Positions 20,105 through 27,529 of a DNA stretch of 64,000 nucleotides are shown here, piece by piece. The notes beneath the pieces are model-generated. The model was not told the DNA's origin, did no database searches, and saw only the letters and a program-made list of their open reading frames with translations. Source of the stretch: Thiomonas arsenitoxydans (lineage in GTDB: Bacteria > Pseudomonadota > Gammaproteobacteria > Burkholderiales > Burkholderiaceae_C); NCBI RefSeq assembly GCF_000253115.1, contig NC_014145.1, positions 3,625,930 to 3,689,929 of the forward strand. Direction: 5' to 3'. Position numbers and translations under genes: made by a program. The stretch's first letter is position 1. Each line of letters starts with the position of its first letter.

Positions 20105-20317
20105 GATTTGTCAAGCTTGACAAATCGGCTTATGCACATTTTTGGTCAGCTTGCACCGCAGCAAGTTGATCACAGATTTAGCTTTAGATCTTCTCGCTTA
20201 ATTCTTTGATTTATCTTGATTTTTTCGATATTTCACAATTCGGTAAATTTTTCTGCACAGGCTTATCCACAAGGCTGCCGTCCTGGCTCACGGTATTGAT
20301 ACACAGAGTTATCCACA
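20105..20317 (+). other. Candidate replication origin (DnaA-box cluster with AT-rich element)
   Basis: The 394-nt hemE-priA gap (20010-20403) has no gene. It contains three perfect TTATNCACA DnaA boxes in the same orientation (20130-20138, 20263-20271, 20309-20317) and two one-mismatch boxes (TTCTGCACA 20251-20259, TGATACACA 20297-20305). An AT-rich segment, 26 G/C in 90 nt over 20161-20250, lies between them. A perfect 22-bp palindrome is at 20105-20126. oriC is beside hemE in Caulobacter. Alternatives are a DnaA-controlled priA promoter or a DnaA-titration site. The rpl/tuf operon would be co-directional with a leftward fork from here. Confidence 0.55.
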
Positions 20318-20403
20318 CCCTGTTTTGATCCAGAATAACTCCTGATCTGACGCCGACTTAGCGCCCGTTTCGAACGCCGACCTCAACCCGCTGCGCACTA
20401 CTC

Positions 20404-22677
20404 ATGTCCGTCGTTCTCCAGGTTGCCGTTGACGCGCCGGGCCTGCCGCCACTCGATTACAGCGCTCAGGCGCCGCTGGCGCCGGGCACGCTGGTACGCG
20501 TTCCTCTGGGACGCCAGACCGTCAGCGGGGTGGTGATGGCGCTGGTACCGCAGCCGGACGCAACCCGTCTCGCCGCGCTGCGACCCATTGCCGCAGCGCA
20601 CACCGCCCTCACCCCGCTGGCCCCCGCCTGGCTGGACTTGATGCAGTTCGTCGCGCGGTATTACCAGCGCGCGCTGGGTGAAGTCATCGGCGCGGCCCTG
20701 CCCGTCCAGTTGCGCAATCGCAAACCCGGCGAGGGAACGGCCGCGCCACCTCAATCTTCGAACACGAGCTATCGCTGCACCGCAGCGGGCCTGTCGGCCT
20801 TGCCCGGCCAGATTGCGCCGCGCAGCGTGGCGCTCTGGCGGCTGGCGCGCGCACTCGGCGTCGCTGAAGCGGGGGAAACTCCTGCTGCCTCGACGCTGCC
20901 GTGCCTCAGCCTGACCGAGGCACGGCGCTTGCATCCACACGCCGTCAAGGTGCTGGCCGACTGGGAGGGCTCGGGCTGGGTGGAAGCCACCGCAGCCGCC
21001 CCCGTCTCGTCGAACCTGGCGGCATCGGCCGCTGCCCCCACGCTGCACCCGGAGCAAGCGCAAGCGGTGGAGGCCATCGCCGCCAGCTCGGGCTTTTCGC
21101 CCTTCCTCTTGTTTGGCGTGACCGGCAGTGGCAAGACCGAGGTTTATCTACACGCCGCGGCGCAGGTGTTGCAGCGCGAGCCCGAAGCGCAGGTGTTGGT
21201 GCTGACGCCCGAAATCAATCTCACGCCGCAACTGGTGGGCCGTTTCGAGCAACGCTTCGGCGCAGAGCACCTCGCCGTTTTGCACAGCGGCCTGTCGGAA
21301 GGGCAGCGGCTGCGACACTGGCTGGCGGCCCACAGCGGCGCGGCGCGCATCGTGCTCGGCACCCGGCTGGCGGTGCTGGCTTCGCTGCCGACGTTGCGGC
21401 TCATCGTGGTCGACGAAGAGCACGACCCGTCCTACAAACAGCAGGAAGGCGCGCGCTATTCCGCCCGCGACCTGGCGCTATGGCGAGCGCAGCAACTCGG
21501 CATTGCCGTCGTGCTTGGCTCGGCAACACCCTCGCTGGAAAGCTGGCGGGCCGCGCAGACCGGGCGCTACCAGTTGCTCACCTTGAAACAGCGCGCCACC
21601 GGGGTACTGCCCCGCGTGCACATCGCCGACACCCGGCGCGACCCGACGCTGCGCGCCAGCGGCACGCTGATCGGCCAGACACTCGACGCCGCGCTGCGCC
21701 AGCGGCTCGCGCGCGGCGAGCAAAGCCTGCTGTTTCTCAACCGCCGCGGCTATGCCCCGGTGTTGAGCTGCCCCGATTGCGGCTGGATGTCGGACTGCCC
21801 GCACTGCGACGCGCATCTGGTGTTTCACCGCACCGACCGCACCCTGCGCTGTCACCACTGCGGCTACCAGGCCGCCGTGCCGCGCGCCTGTCCGGGCTGC
21901 GGCAGCCTCGATCTGCAGCCCGTGGGCAAGGGCACGCAGCGGGTGGAAGAGGCGCTGGCCGAAAAGTATCCCGAGGCCCGCATCGCCCGCATCGACGCCG
22001 ACAGCACGCGCCGCAAAGGCGCGGCGGCAAGCCGTTTCGACAGCGTCCACGCCGGTGAAGTGGACATTCTGGTGGGCACGCAAATGGTGACCAAGGGCCA
22101 CGACTTCCAAAAAGTCACCCTGGTCGCCGCACTCAACCCCGATGCCGGGCTGTTCACCCACGATCCGCGCGGCCCCGAGCGTCTGTTCGCCCAACTCATG
22201 CAGGCGGCCGGGCGGGCGGGCCGCGCCTTGCCGCCCCAGGGCGATACCCCCGCCTCCACCCCCGAGATGCTGGTGCAGACCGCCTACCCCGAACATCCGC
22301 TGTACCGCGCGCTGGTGGCACACGACTATCCCGGTTTTGCGCAGGCCGAACTCATCGAGCGCGAGCGCGGCGGCATGCCGCCGTTTTCCTATCAGGCTTT
22401 GCTGCGCGCGGAACACCGGAATATCGACGCCGTGGTCGAGTTTCTGGCACAGGCGCAGCAACTCGCCGCGCCCTTGGGCGAGACGCTGGGCGTGACCGTC
22501 TATCCCCCCATTCCCGCCACGCTCGCCCGCATGGCCGACGTGCACCGCCTGCAGATGCTGATCGAAGGCAGCCATCGCGGCGCGTTGCAGAATCTGCTTT
22601 CGCAGTGGCGCGCCGAGCTCACCGCCCTGCGCTCTCGGGTGCGCTGGGCAGTCGATGTCGACCCGCTCGATTTCTGA
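20404..22677 (+). CDS. priA: Primosomal protein N' (replication restart helicase)
   Basis: PriA recognises stalled forks and reloads the replicative helicase. The 757-aa protein has an N-terminal 3'-end-binding and winged-helix part, Walker A GVTGSGKTEVY at about residues 238-248, a DEEHD box near 337-341, and a zinc module near 457-502 with four CxxC pairs (CPDCGW, CPHCDA, CHHCGY, CPGCG). The helicase C-terminal motifs GTQMVTKGHDF and QAAGRAGR follow. No clear SD precedes ATG 20404. It probably reads from a promoter within the AT-rich DnaA-box region. Confidence 0.97.
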   Translation: MSVVLQVAVDAPGLPPLDYSAQAPLAPGTLVRVPLGRQTVSGVVMALVPQPDATRLAALRPIAAAHTALTPLAPAWLDLMQFVARYYQRALGEVIGAALPVQLRNRKPGEGTAAPPQSSNTSYRCTAAGLSALPGQIAPRSVALWRLARALGVAEAGETPAASTLPCLSLTEARRLHPHAVKVLADWEGSGWVEATAAAPVSSNLAASAAAPTLHPEQAQAVEAIAASSGFSPFLLFGVTGSGKTEVYLHAAAQVLQREPEAQVLVLTPEINLTPQLVGRFEQRFGAEHLAVLHSGLSEGQRLRHWLAAHSGAARIVLGTRLAVLASLPTLRLIVVDEEHDPSYKQQEGARYSARDLALWRAQQLGIAVVLGSATPSLESWRAAQTGRYQLLTLKQRATGVLPRVHIADTRRDPTLRASGTLIGQTLDAALRQRLARGEQSLLFLNRRGYAPVLSCPDCGWMSDCPHCDAHLVFHRTDRTLRCHHCGYQAAVPRACPGCGSLDLQPVGKGTQRVEEALAEKYPEARIARIDADSTRRKGAAASRFDSVHAGEVDILVGTQMVTKGHDFQKVTLVAALNPDAGLFTHDPRGPERLFAQLMQAAGRAGRALPPQGDTPASTPEMLVQTAYPEHPLYRALVAHDYPGFAQAELIERERGGMPPFSYQALLRAEHRNIDAVVEFLAQAQQLAAPLGETLGVTVYPPIPATLARMADVHRLQMLIEGSHRGALQNLLSQWRAELTALRSRVRWAVDVDPLDF

Positions 22678-22833
22678 ACGCCCGCATTGGCGGATGAAAT
22701 CGCGCATTTGTCGCATTCGGCGGCGGATTCGACATTTCGATACAACAGCCCGGCGCAGCACGGACTAAATTGAGTGCATCGAAAGCGTATTGCAGTGCAG
22801 CAAACGCTGGTCCTTTTCTGGGAGAGAACCCTC

Positions 22834-23421
22834 ATGTCCACTCAACGCCCTCTGCATCATCACCCCCTTCCCGCAGGCACACCCGTGATCGAGTTCGACC
22901 ACGGCCGCCCCGGCAGCGTCACCCCTGACTCTCCGGCCACCGATGTGATGACCGACCTGCGCCACACCCCGGCCTTCACCACCGAAGCCGACGCGCCCGC
23001 CAACCAAGCGCTGCAAAAGATGATGCACGCCGGGGTGCGTCTGCTGCTGGTCACCAACTCCGCGCGGCACGTCGTCGGCCTGATCACCGCGCGCGACCTG
23101 ATGGGCGAAAAGCCGGTACGCGCCGCCACCGAAAACCAGATTCCGCGCGACGCGGTCACCGTGGCGCAATGCATGGTGCCGCAGCAGCACATCGAAGTGC
23201 TCGATTACGCCGAAGTGCTGCGCTCTACCGTGGCTGAAATCGTGCTCACCCTGCGTCACTCCGGCCGTCAGCATGCGCTGGTACTGGAAGCCGACGGCAA
23301 ACCCGTGGTGCGCGGCATTTTCTCGGCGGTGCGCATCGGTCGGCAACTGGGGATCGAACTGCAGGCCAGCGGCCAGATGCAGAGCTTTGCCGAACTGGAG
23401 CAGGCGATCGCCGCGCTCTGA
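22834..23421 (+). CDS. CBS-domain-pair protein
   Basis: The 195-aa protein contains two CBS repeats, about residues 40-92 (ALQKMMHAGVRLLLVTN, then VVGLITARDLMG) and 105-170 (VLRSTVAEIVLTLRHSG, then RGIFSAVRIGRQLG), with a His-rich N-terminal tail. CBS pairs usually bind adenine nucleotides and regulate a partner. No effector domain is present, so the target is unknown. GGGAGAG ahead of ATG 22834 supports this start over the in-frame 22774 ATG. It converges with the exporter gene, 12 nt apart. Confidence 0.85.
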   Translation: MSTQRPLHHHPLPAGTPVIEFDHGRPGSVTPDSPATDVMTDLRHTPAFTTEADAPANQALQKMMHAGVRLLLVTNSARHVVGLITARDLMGEKPVRAATENQIPRDAVTVAQCMVPQQHIEVLDYAEVLRSTVAEIVLTLRHSGRQHALVLEADGKPVVRGIFSAVRIGRQLGIELQASGQMQSFAELEQAIAAL

Positions 23422-23433
23422 ACAAGGCCTGCG

Positions 23434-24627
23434 TCAACGCGGCGCGAGGCGCTGGTTCGCCCACAAGGCCAAGCCTGCAAACGCACAGAACACGGCGGCC
23501 ATCGGCAAGGCGCTGTGGGCGGCGATCATGCCCACGGCCGAGCCGCTGGCCGCCGCCAATGTGAACTGAAGGCTGCCCATCAGGGCCGCCGCACTGCCCA
23601 CGCGGCCCGTCTGATGCGCCAGCGCCAGCGCCGTGGCGTTGGGAAACGAAAAACCCAGGCTGGACAGGGCGATGAACAGGGGAATGGCCACGCCCCATAA
23701 ACCGCCCACCTTGAGCACGGCAAGCGCCAACATCACGCTCGCCCAGACCGTCAGACTGAGCAAGGCCTTGTGCAACAGCACGCCGCTTCCCACGCGAGCC
23801 AGCAGCGCATGATTGATCTGCGACGCGGCAATCAGGCCCAGGGCATTGGCGCCGAACACCCAGGCGAATTGCGCCGAACTCAGCCCGAATACCTGCATGA
23901 ACACGAACGGCGCTGCGGCGATGTAGGCAAACATGGCCGACTGCCCCAGCGCCCCGCTGAGGGCAAAGCCGATGAAGCGCCGATCGCGCAACAGAGCGAA
24001 ATAAGTGCGCAGGGCATTGCGCACCGGGTGCTGCTGGGCGCTGCTGCGCAAGCCCGGCGCCAGCGACTCTGGCAACGCCAGCGCGGCCAGCAGACAGGCC
24101 ACGCCGAAGGCCGAAAGCACCAGAAAAATCGCCCGCCAGCCCCAGGCCTGCACGAGGGCCGCACCCGCCAGCGGCGCCAGAATGGGGGCAGCGCCCAGCA
24201 CCAGGGTCAGCCGCGAGAACACCCGCGCCGCGTCAACCGGGGCGTAAAGATCGCGCACCATGCTGCGGGCAATCACGATGCCCGCACAGCCGCCCAGTGC
24301 CTGCAAGAGTCGCCACAGCATCAAGGCATCCATCGAGGCGGCCATGGCGCAGCCCAGCGAGGCCAGAACGTAAAGCGCGATGCCGATGAGCAGCGGCCGC
24401 TTGCGGCCATAGCGGTCGGACACCGGCCCCCAGAATGCCTGACCCAGCGCCAGTCCGACAAAAAACACCACCAGCGTGCGCTGTACCGCCTCGGGCGTGG
24501 TGTGCAGATCATGCTGCAGGGCGGTGAAGCCCGGCAGGTACATGTCGATGGACATGGGGGCGAAGGCGGTGAGCGCCCCCAGGGTGAGAATGCGCTGCAG
24601 CGCGCCGGATCGGGCCATGCAGCGCAT
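23434..24627 (-). CDS. Bcr/CflA family drug-efflux MFS transporter
   Basis: The 397-aa protein has about 12 hydrophobic helices. The DHA1 motif A (GPVSDRYGRKRPLLIG) is near residues 63-78, and the Bcr/CflA-type opening APMSIDMYLPGF lies near residues 23-34. Members export bicyclomycin, chloramphenicol, sulfonamides or dipeptides; the substrate here is not predictable. A second ATG (codon 4) could be the start and no SD is evident. It is a single gene convergent with the CBS gene. Confidence 0.9.
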   Translation of the reverse strand: MRCMARSGALQRILTLGALTAFAPMSIDMYLPGFTALQHDLHTTPEAVQRTLVVFFVGLALGQAFWGPVSDRYGRKRPLLIGIALYVLASLGCAMAASMDALMLWRLLQALGGCAGIVIARSMVRDLYAPVDAARVFSRLTLVLGAAPILAPLAGAALVQAWGWRAIFLVLSAFGVACLLAALALPESLAPGLRSSAQQHPVRNALRTYFALLRDRRFIGFALSGALGQSAMFAYIAAAPFVFMQVFGLSSAQFAWVFGANALGLIAASQINHALLARVGSGVLLHKALLSLTVWASVMLALAVLKVGGLWGVAIPLFIALSSLGFSFPNATALALAHQTGRVGSAAALMGSLQFTLAAASGSAVGMIAAHSALPMAAVFCAFAGLALWANQRLAPR

Positions 24628-24677
24628 TGTCGCAGCGCTGCCACGCTGCCACTGCGACTGACCCTGGCCCGTTGCGA

Positions 24678-25931
24678 TCAGTGCGAGGCGATGGCGAGCC
24701 GCAACTCTTTGACCTGCTCGGCCGAGACCGGCTCGGCAGCGTTGCCCCAGCTAGTGCGGATGTAGGTCACCAGATCGGCGATCTGCTGATCGCTGAGTTG
24801 CGCGCCAAACGGCGGCATGACCATCGGCGCGGGGGCTGATGCCGTCACCGCGGTGCTCGCCCCGGCCAGAATGACGTGGATGGCGTTGGTCGGGTTGATG
24901 CACTGCACAGAGGGATTGGCCACCAGGCTGGGAAAGGCAGCGGGCACGCCCTGGCCGTTGGGTTGATGGCAAGCCACGCAATGCTGGTCATACAGCGCCT
25001 TGCCGCGCTGCACCGCAGCGGGGTCGGGCTGGGTGCCCGCCACCTGCGCGCTGGTCTCGGAGGGCAGCGATTTGAGATAAACGCCCATGGCGAGCAGATC
25101 CTCATGGTCGAGGTGCTGGGTGCTGTGATGGATGACCTCGGTCATGCCGCCCGCCACGGTGTAATTCTGGGCGCTACCCGTTTGCAGCAACAGCGCGAAG
25201 TCCTGCGCGCTGAGGGTTTTCTGCAGACAGGCGCTGCGCAGATTGCTGGCATACCAGTGCTCCACCGTACCGCCGGTGAGGTAGAGATGGCCGCCCGGCC
25301 CGTTGGCGCTCAGCGCTTTTTCCTGGAAGAACAGCCCGCGCGGCGTATGGCAGGCGCCGCAATGCCCCAGCCCTTCGACCAGATACGCGCCGCGGTTCCA
25401 CTGCGCGCCCTGCTTGGGATCGGGTTTGAACACCGTGTCGCGCACGAACAGCCAGTTCCAGATCGCCAGCGGCCAGCGGATGGTCATCGGCCACACCATG
25501 TCGGGTTTGCGGTTGGGCGTGGGGTTTGGCGCCACGCCTTGCATGAAATAGGCATACAGCGCGCGCATGTCCTGCGGCGTGACGCGCGCATACGACGGAT
25601 ACGGCATGGCCGGGTAGAGGTATTTGCCGCCCGGCGCCACACCATGGCGCACCGCGCGGTCGAACTGTTCGAAGCTGTAGTTGCCGATGCCGTGCGTCTT
25701 ATCCGGGGTGATGTTGGAGGAATAGATCGCGCCCATGGGCATGACCATCTTCAGGCCGCCGACAAAGGGCTTGCCGCCCGGCGCCGTATGGCAGGCCACG
25801 CAATCGCCCGCGCGGGCCAGATACGCGCCACGCTGCACCTCCTGGTCGGAAAATTGGGCCGCCACCGCCAAACCGCATTGCGCGGCCAGCAGCCCGGCCA
25901 GCATGACACGCCATCCCGTCTTCTTGTTCAT
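24678..25931 (-). CDS. Tri-haem cytochrome c (dehydrogenase cytochrome-subunit type)
   Basis: The 417-aa exported protein has three CxxCH haem sites: CVACH 44-48, CGACH 191-195 and CVACH 319-323. It follows a signal peptide cleaved near AVAA. The layout matches the cytochrome subunits of PQQ- or flavin-dependent membrane dehydrogenases (alcohol, gluconate or sorbitol type), which pass electrons to ubiquinone or to a terminal oxidase. No catalytic dehydrogenase subunit is adjacent, so its partner is elsewhere or it serves another periplasmic donor. AGGAA lies 6-7 nt before the ATG. Confidence 0.88.
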   Translation of the reverse strand: MNKKTGWRVMLAGLLAAQCGLAVAAQFSDQEVQRGAYLARAGDCVACHTAPGGKPFVGGLKMVMPMGAIYSSNITPDKTHGIGNYSFEQFDRAVRHGVAPGGKYLYPAMPYPSYARVTPQDMRALYAYFMQGVAPNPTPNRKPDMVWPMTIRWPLAIWNWLFVRDTVFKPDPKQGAQWNRGAYLVEGLGHCGACHTPRGLFFQEKALSANGPGGHLYLTGGTVEHWYASNLRSACLQKTLSAQDFALLLQTGSAQNYTVAGGMTEVIHHSTQHLDHEDLLAMGVYLKSLPSETSAQVAGTQPDPAAVQRGKALYDQHCVACHQPNGQGVPAAFPSLVANPSVQCINPTNAIHVILAGASTAVTASAPAPMVMPPFGAQLSDQQIADLVTYIRTSWGNAAEPVSAEQVKELRLAIASH

Positions 25932-26034
25932 ACCCGTTCCTTTTCAGCGCTGCGATGAAAGAGTTTGCAGCGCAACAATCTGTAATCAGGTTACGGGGCG
26001 TGGCGGCCTTCAGGGTTGATGCAGGCCAAAGGAC

Positions 26035-26051
26035 TGCGACACGGTGTCGCA
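26035..26051. promoter_or_regulatory. 17-bp palindrome upstream of the cytochrome c gene
   Basis: TGCGACAC-G-GTGTCGCA is an 8-1-8 perfect inverted repeat about 100 nt before the cytochrome c start, within a 245-nt gap with no gene. The one-base centre cannot form an RNA hairpin loop, so a binding site for a dimeric regulator is the better reading. Confidence 0.35.
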
Positions 26052-26176
26052 ACCCGCGCCCGGCGACAGGCAGGCGGGCGGACGGGTTGACCTGCTGCAG
26101 GGCCGGGTGCAAATCCCTGCATTCCACCCGCACGGCAAATAGAAACTCTTCGACGACCGCAGCCAACCGCGTCGCT

Positions 26177-26509
26177 TCAGCGCAGCAACGCTGCGAGGGC
26201 CAGCACCAAAGCCACGGCACCCAGGCCCAGCGCCAGTGCGGCCCAGCGCTGCTGTTTGCGCTGCGCCTCGGCGAGTTGCAGGCCAGCCTGCTCCAGCGCG
26301 GTGACCGTGGTTTGCAGTTGCTGTGCGAGCGCCCGCACGTGTTCGGCGTTGTAGGTCACGGCCGTCTGCAATTCCTCGATCTGTTTTTGCTGCGAATCGG
26401 CCGCCTCTTTGTCTGACTTGCGTTGCTTGAACACCGGCAACGCAAGCTTCGCCACCGATTCGATGTAGGGCAAAGCGGCACTGATGGCCGTCATCCAGGT
26501 TACGGGCAT
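26177..26509 (-). CDS. Coiled-coil protein with C-terminal membrane anchor
   Basis: The 110-aa protein has an N-terminal amphipathic part (ISAALPYIESVAKLALPVFK), then a heptad-rich region (about residues 34-87, e.g. KQIEELQTAVTYNAEHVRAL), then a single C-terminal hydrophobic helix (WAALALGLGAVALVLALAAL). It looks like a tail-anchored inner-membrane protein. I do not recognise a named family. It starts 3 nt after the metalloprotease stop, so the two are probably co-transcribed. Confidence 0.65.
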   Translation of the reverse strand: MPVTWMTAISAALPYIESVAKLALPVFKQRKSDKEAADSQQKQIEELQTAVTYNAEHVRALAQQLQTTVTALEQAGLQLAEAQRKQQRWAALALGLGAVALVLALAALLR

Positions 26510-26512
26510 GGC

Positions 26513-27382
26513 TCAGAGCTGAGAGGCGTTGAAGGTATCGCAGACCTGCGGCCGCCCGCTGGCGAAACCGGTCTGGAACCAGCGCGCGCGTTGCGCCGAG
26601 GTGCCGTGGGTGAACGAATCGGGCACCACATAGCCCTGCGCCTGCTTTTGCAGTCGGTCGTCGCCCACGGCCTCGGCCGCGTTGATGGCCTCTTCCACAT
26701 CGCCCGGCTCCAGCACCTTGCGCTCGTTCTGCGCGTGATAGGCCCAGACCCCGGCGTAGCAATCGGCCTGCAGCTCCAGCCGCACCAGCAGGGCGTTGGC
26801 GCGAGCGGGGCTGCTGCGCTGCATGGCGTCGCGCACCTTGCTCTCCACGCCCAGCAGGTTCTGCACATGGTGGCCGACTTCATGCGCGATCACATACGCC
26901 TCGGCGAAGTCGCCCTTCGCGCCAAGGCGCTGCTGCAACTCCCGGAAAAACTGGATATCGAGATACAGCTTCTGGTCCGCCGGGCAGTAGAACGGCCCGG
27001 TGGCTGCCTGCGCGTAGCCGCAGGCCGACTGCACCGCGCCGGAAAACAGCACCAGCTTGGGATCGACATACTGCCGCCCCGCCTGCTGGAACAGCGCGCC
27101 CCAGGTGTCTTCGGTATCGGCCAGCACCACGGAGAGAAACTCCTTGTCCTGCTGATCCTTGGCGGTCAGCGCGGCAGGGGCTTGCTGTGTGGATTGCTGC
27201 GTCTGCTGCTGCGCCACCTGATTGAGCACCACACTCGGGGCGACCCCGAAATACAGCGCCACCAGCGCCAGCACGATGGTGCCAATGCCGCCGCCCACAA
27301 GCCCGCCCCGCCCGCTGGGCCGAGGCCCGGAAGCCCGCTGATCTTCGACGTTGTCACTGCGTCTGCCATTTTTCCAGAGCAT
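26513..27382 (-). CDS. YpfJ-type neutral zinc metallopeptidase
   Basis: The 289-aa protein carries the zincin motif HEVGHH within AHEVGHHVQN (about residues 163-172), a downstream ELQADCYAGVWA segment supplying the third ligand, and a single N-terminal helix (GGGIGTIVLALVALYFGV), so the catalytic domain is likely periplasmic. The YpfJ/UPF0042-unrelated 'putative neutral zinc metallopeptidase' family has this exact plan; substrates are unknown. The start at 27382 (MLWKNGRRSDN) is preceded by GGAGGGG. Gln/Thr-rich residues link the anchor to the domain. Confidence 0.88.
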   Translation of the reverse strand: MLWKNGRRSDNVEDQRASGPRPSGRGGLVGGGIGTIVLALVALYFGVAPSVVLNQVAQQQTQQSTQQAPAALTAKDQQDKEFLSVVLADTEDTWGALFQQAGRQYVDPKLVLFSGAVQSACGYAQAATGPFYCPADQKLYLDIQFFRELQQRLGAKGDFAEAYVIAHEVGHHVQNLLGVESKVRDAMQRSSPARANALLVRLELQADCYAGVWAYHAQNERKVLEPGDVEEAINAAEAVGDDRLQKQAQGYVVPDSFTHGTSAQRARWFQTGFASGRPQVCDTFNASQL

Positions 27383-27431
27383 GATGCCCCTCCCCTTCAA
27401 GGAAACGCCGGGCCGCCCCAAGTTTCCTTGA

Positions 27432-27470
27432 CCCCCATGGGGGGCGGGTCGGCAAGCCGACCCCGGGGGC
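27432..27470. repeat. Double-hairpin palindromic repeat
   Basis: CCCCCATGGGGG (from 27432) is followed at once by GGGTCGG-CAAG-CCGACCC (27446-27463) and a C/G-rich tail. It lies in the 147-nt gap between the oxidoreductase stop and the metalloprotease start, with no T-run. It resembles the dispersed extragenic palindromes of GC-rich betaproteobacteria; copy number cannot be tested here. Confidence 0.45.
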
Positions 27471-27529
27471 ACTCGAATGGCGCGAATTATGCCGTTTCAA
27501 CGAACCCGCCCGGAAGGATGGCACCTACA

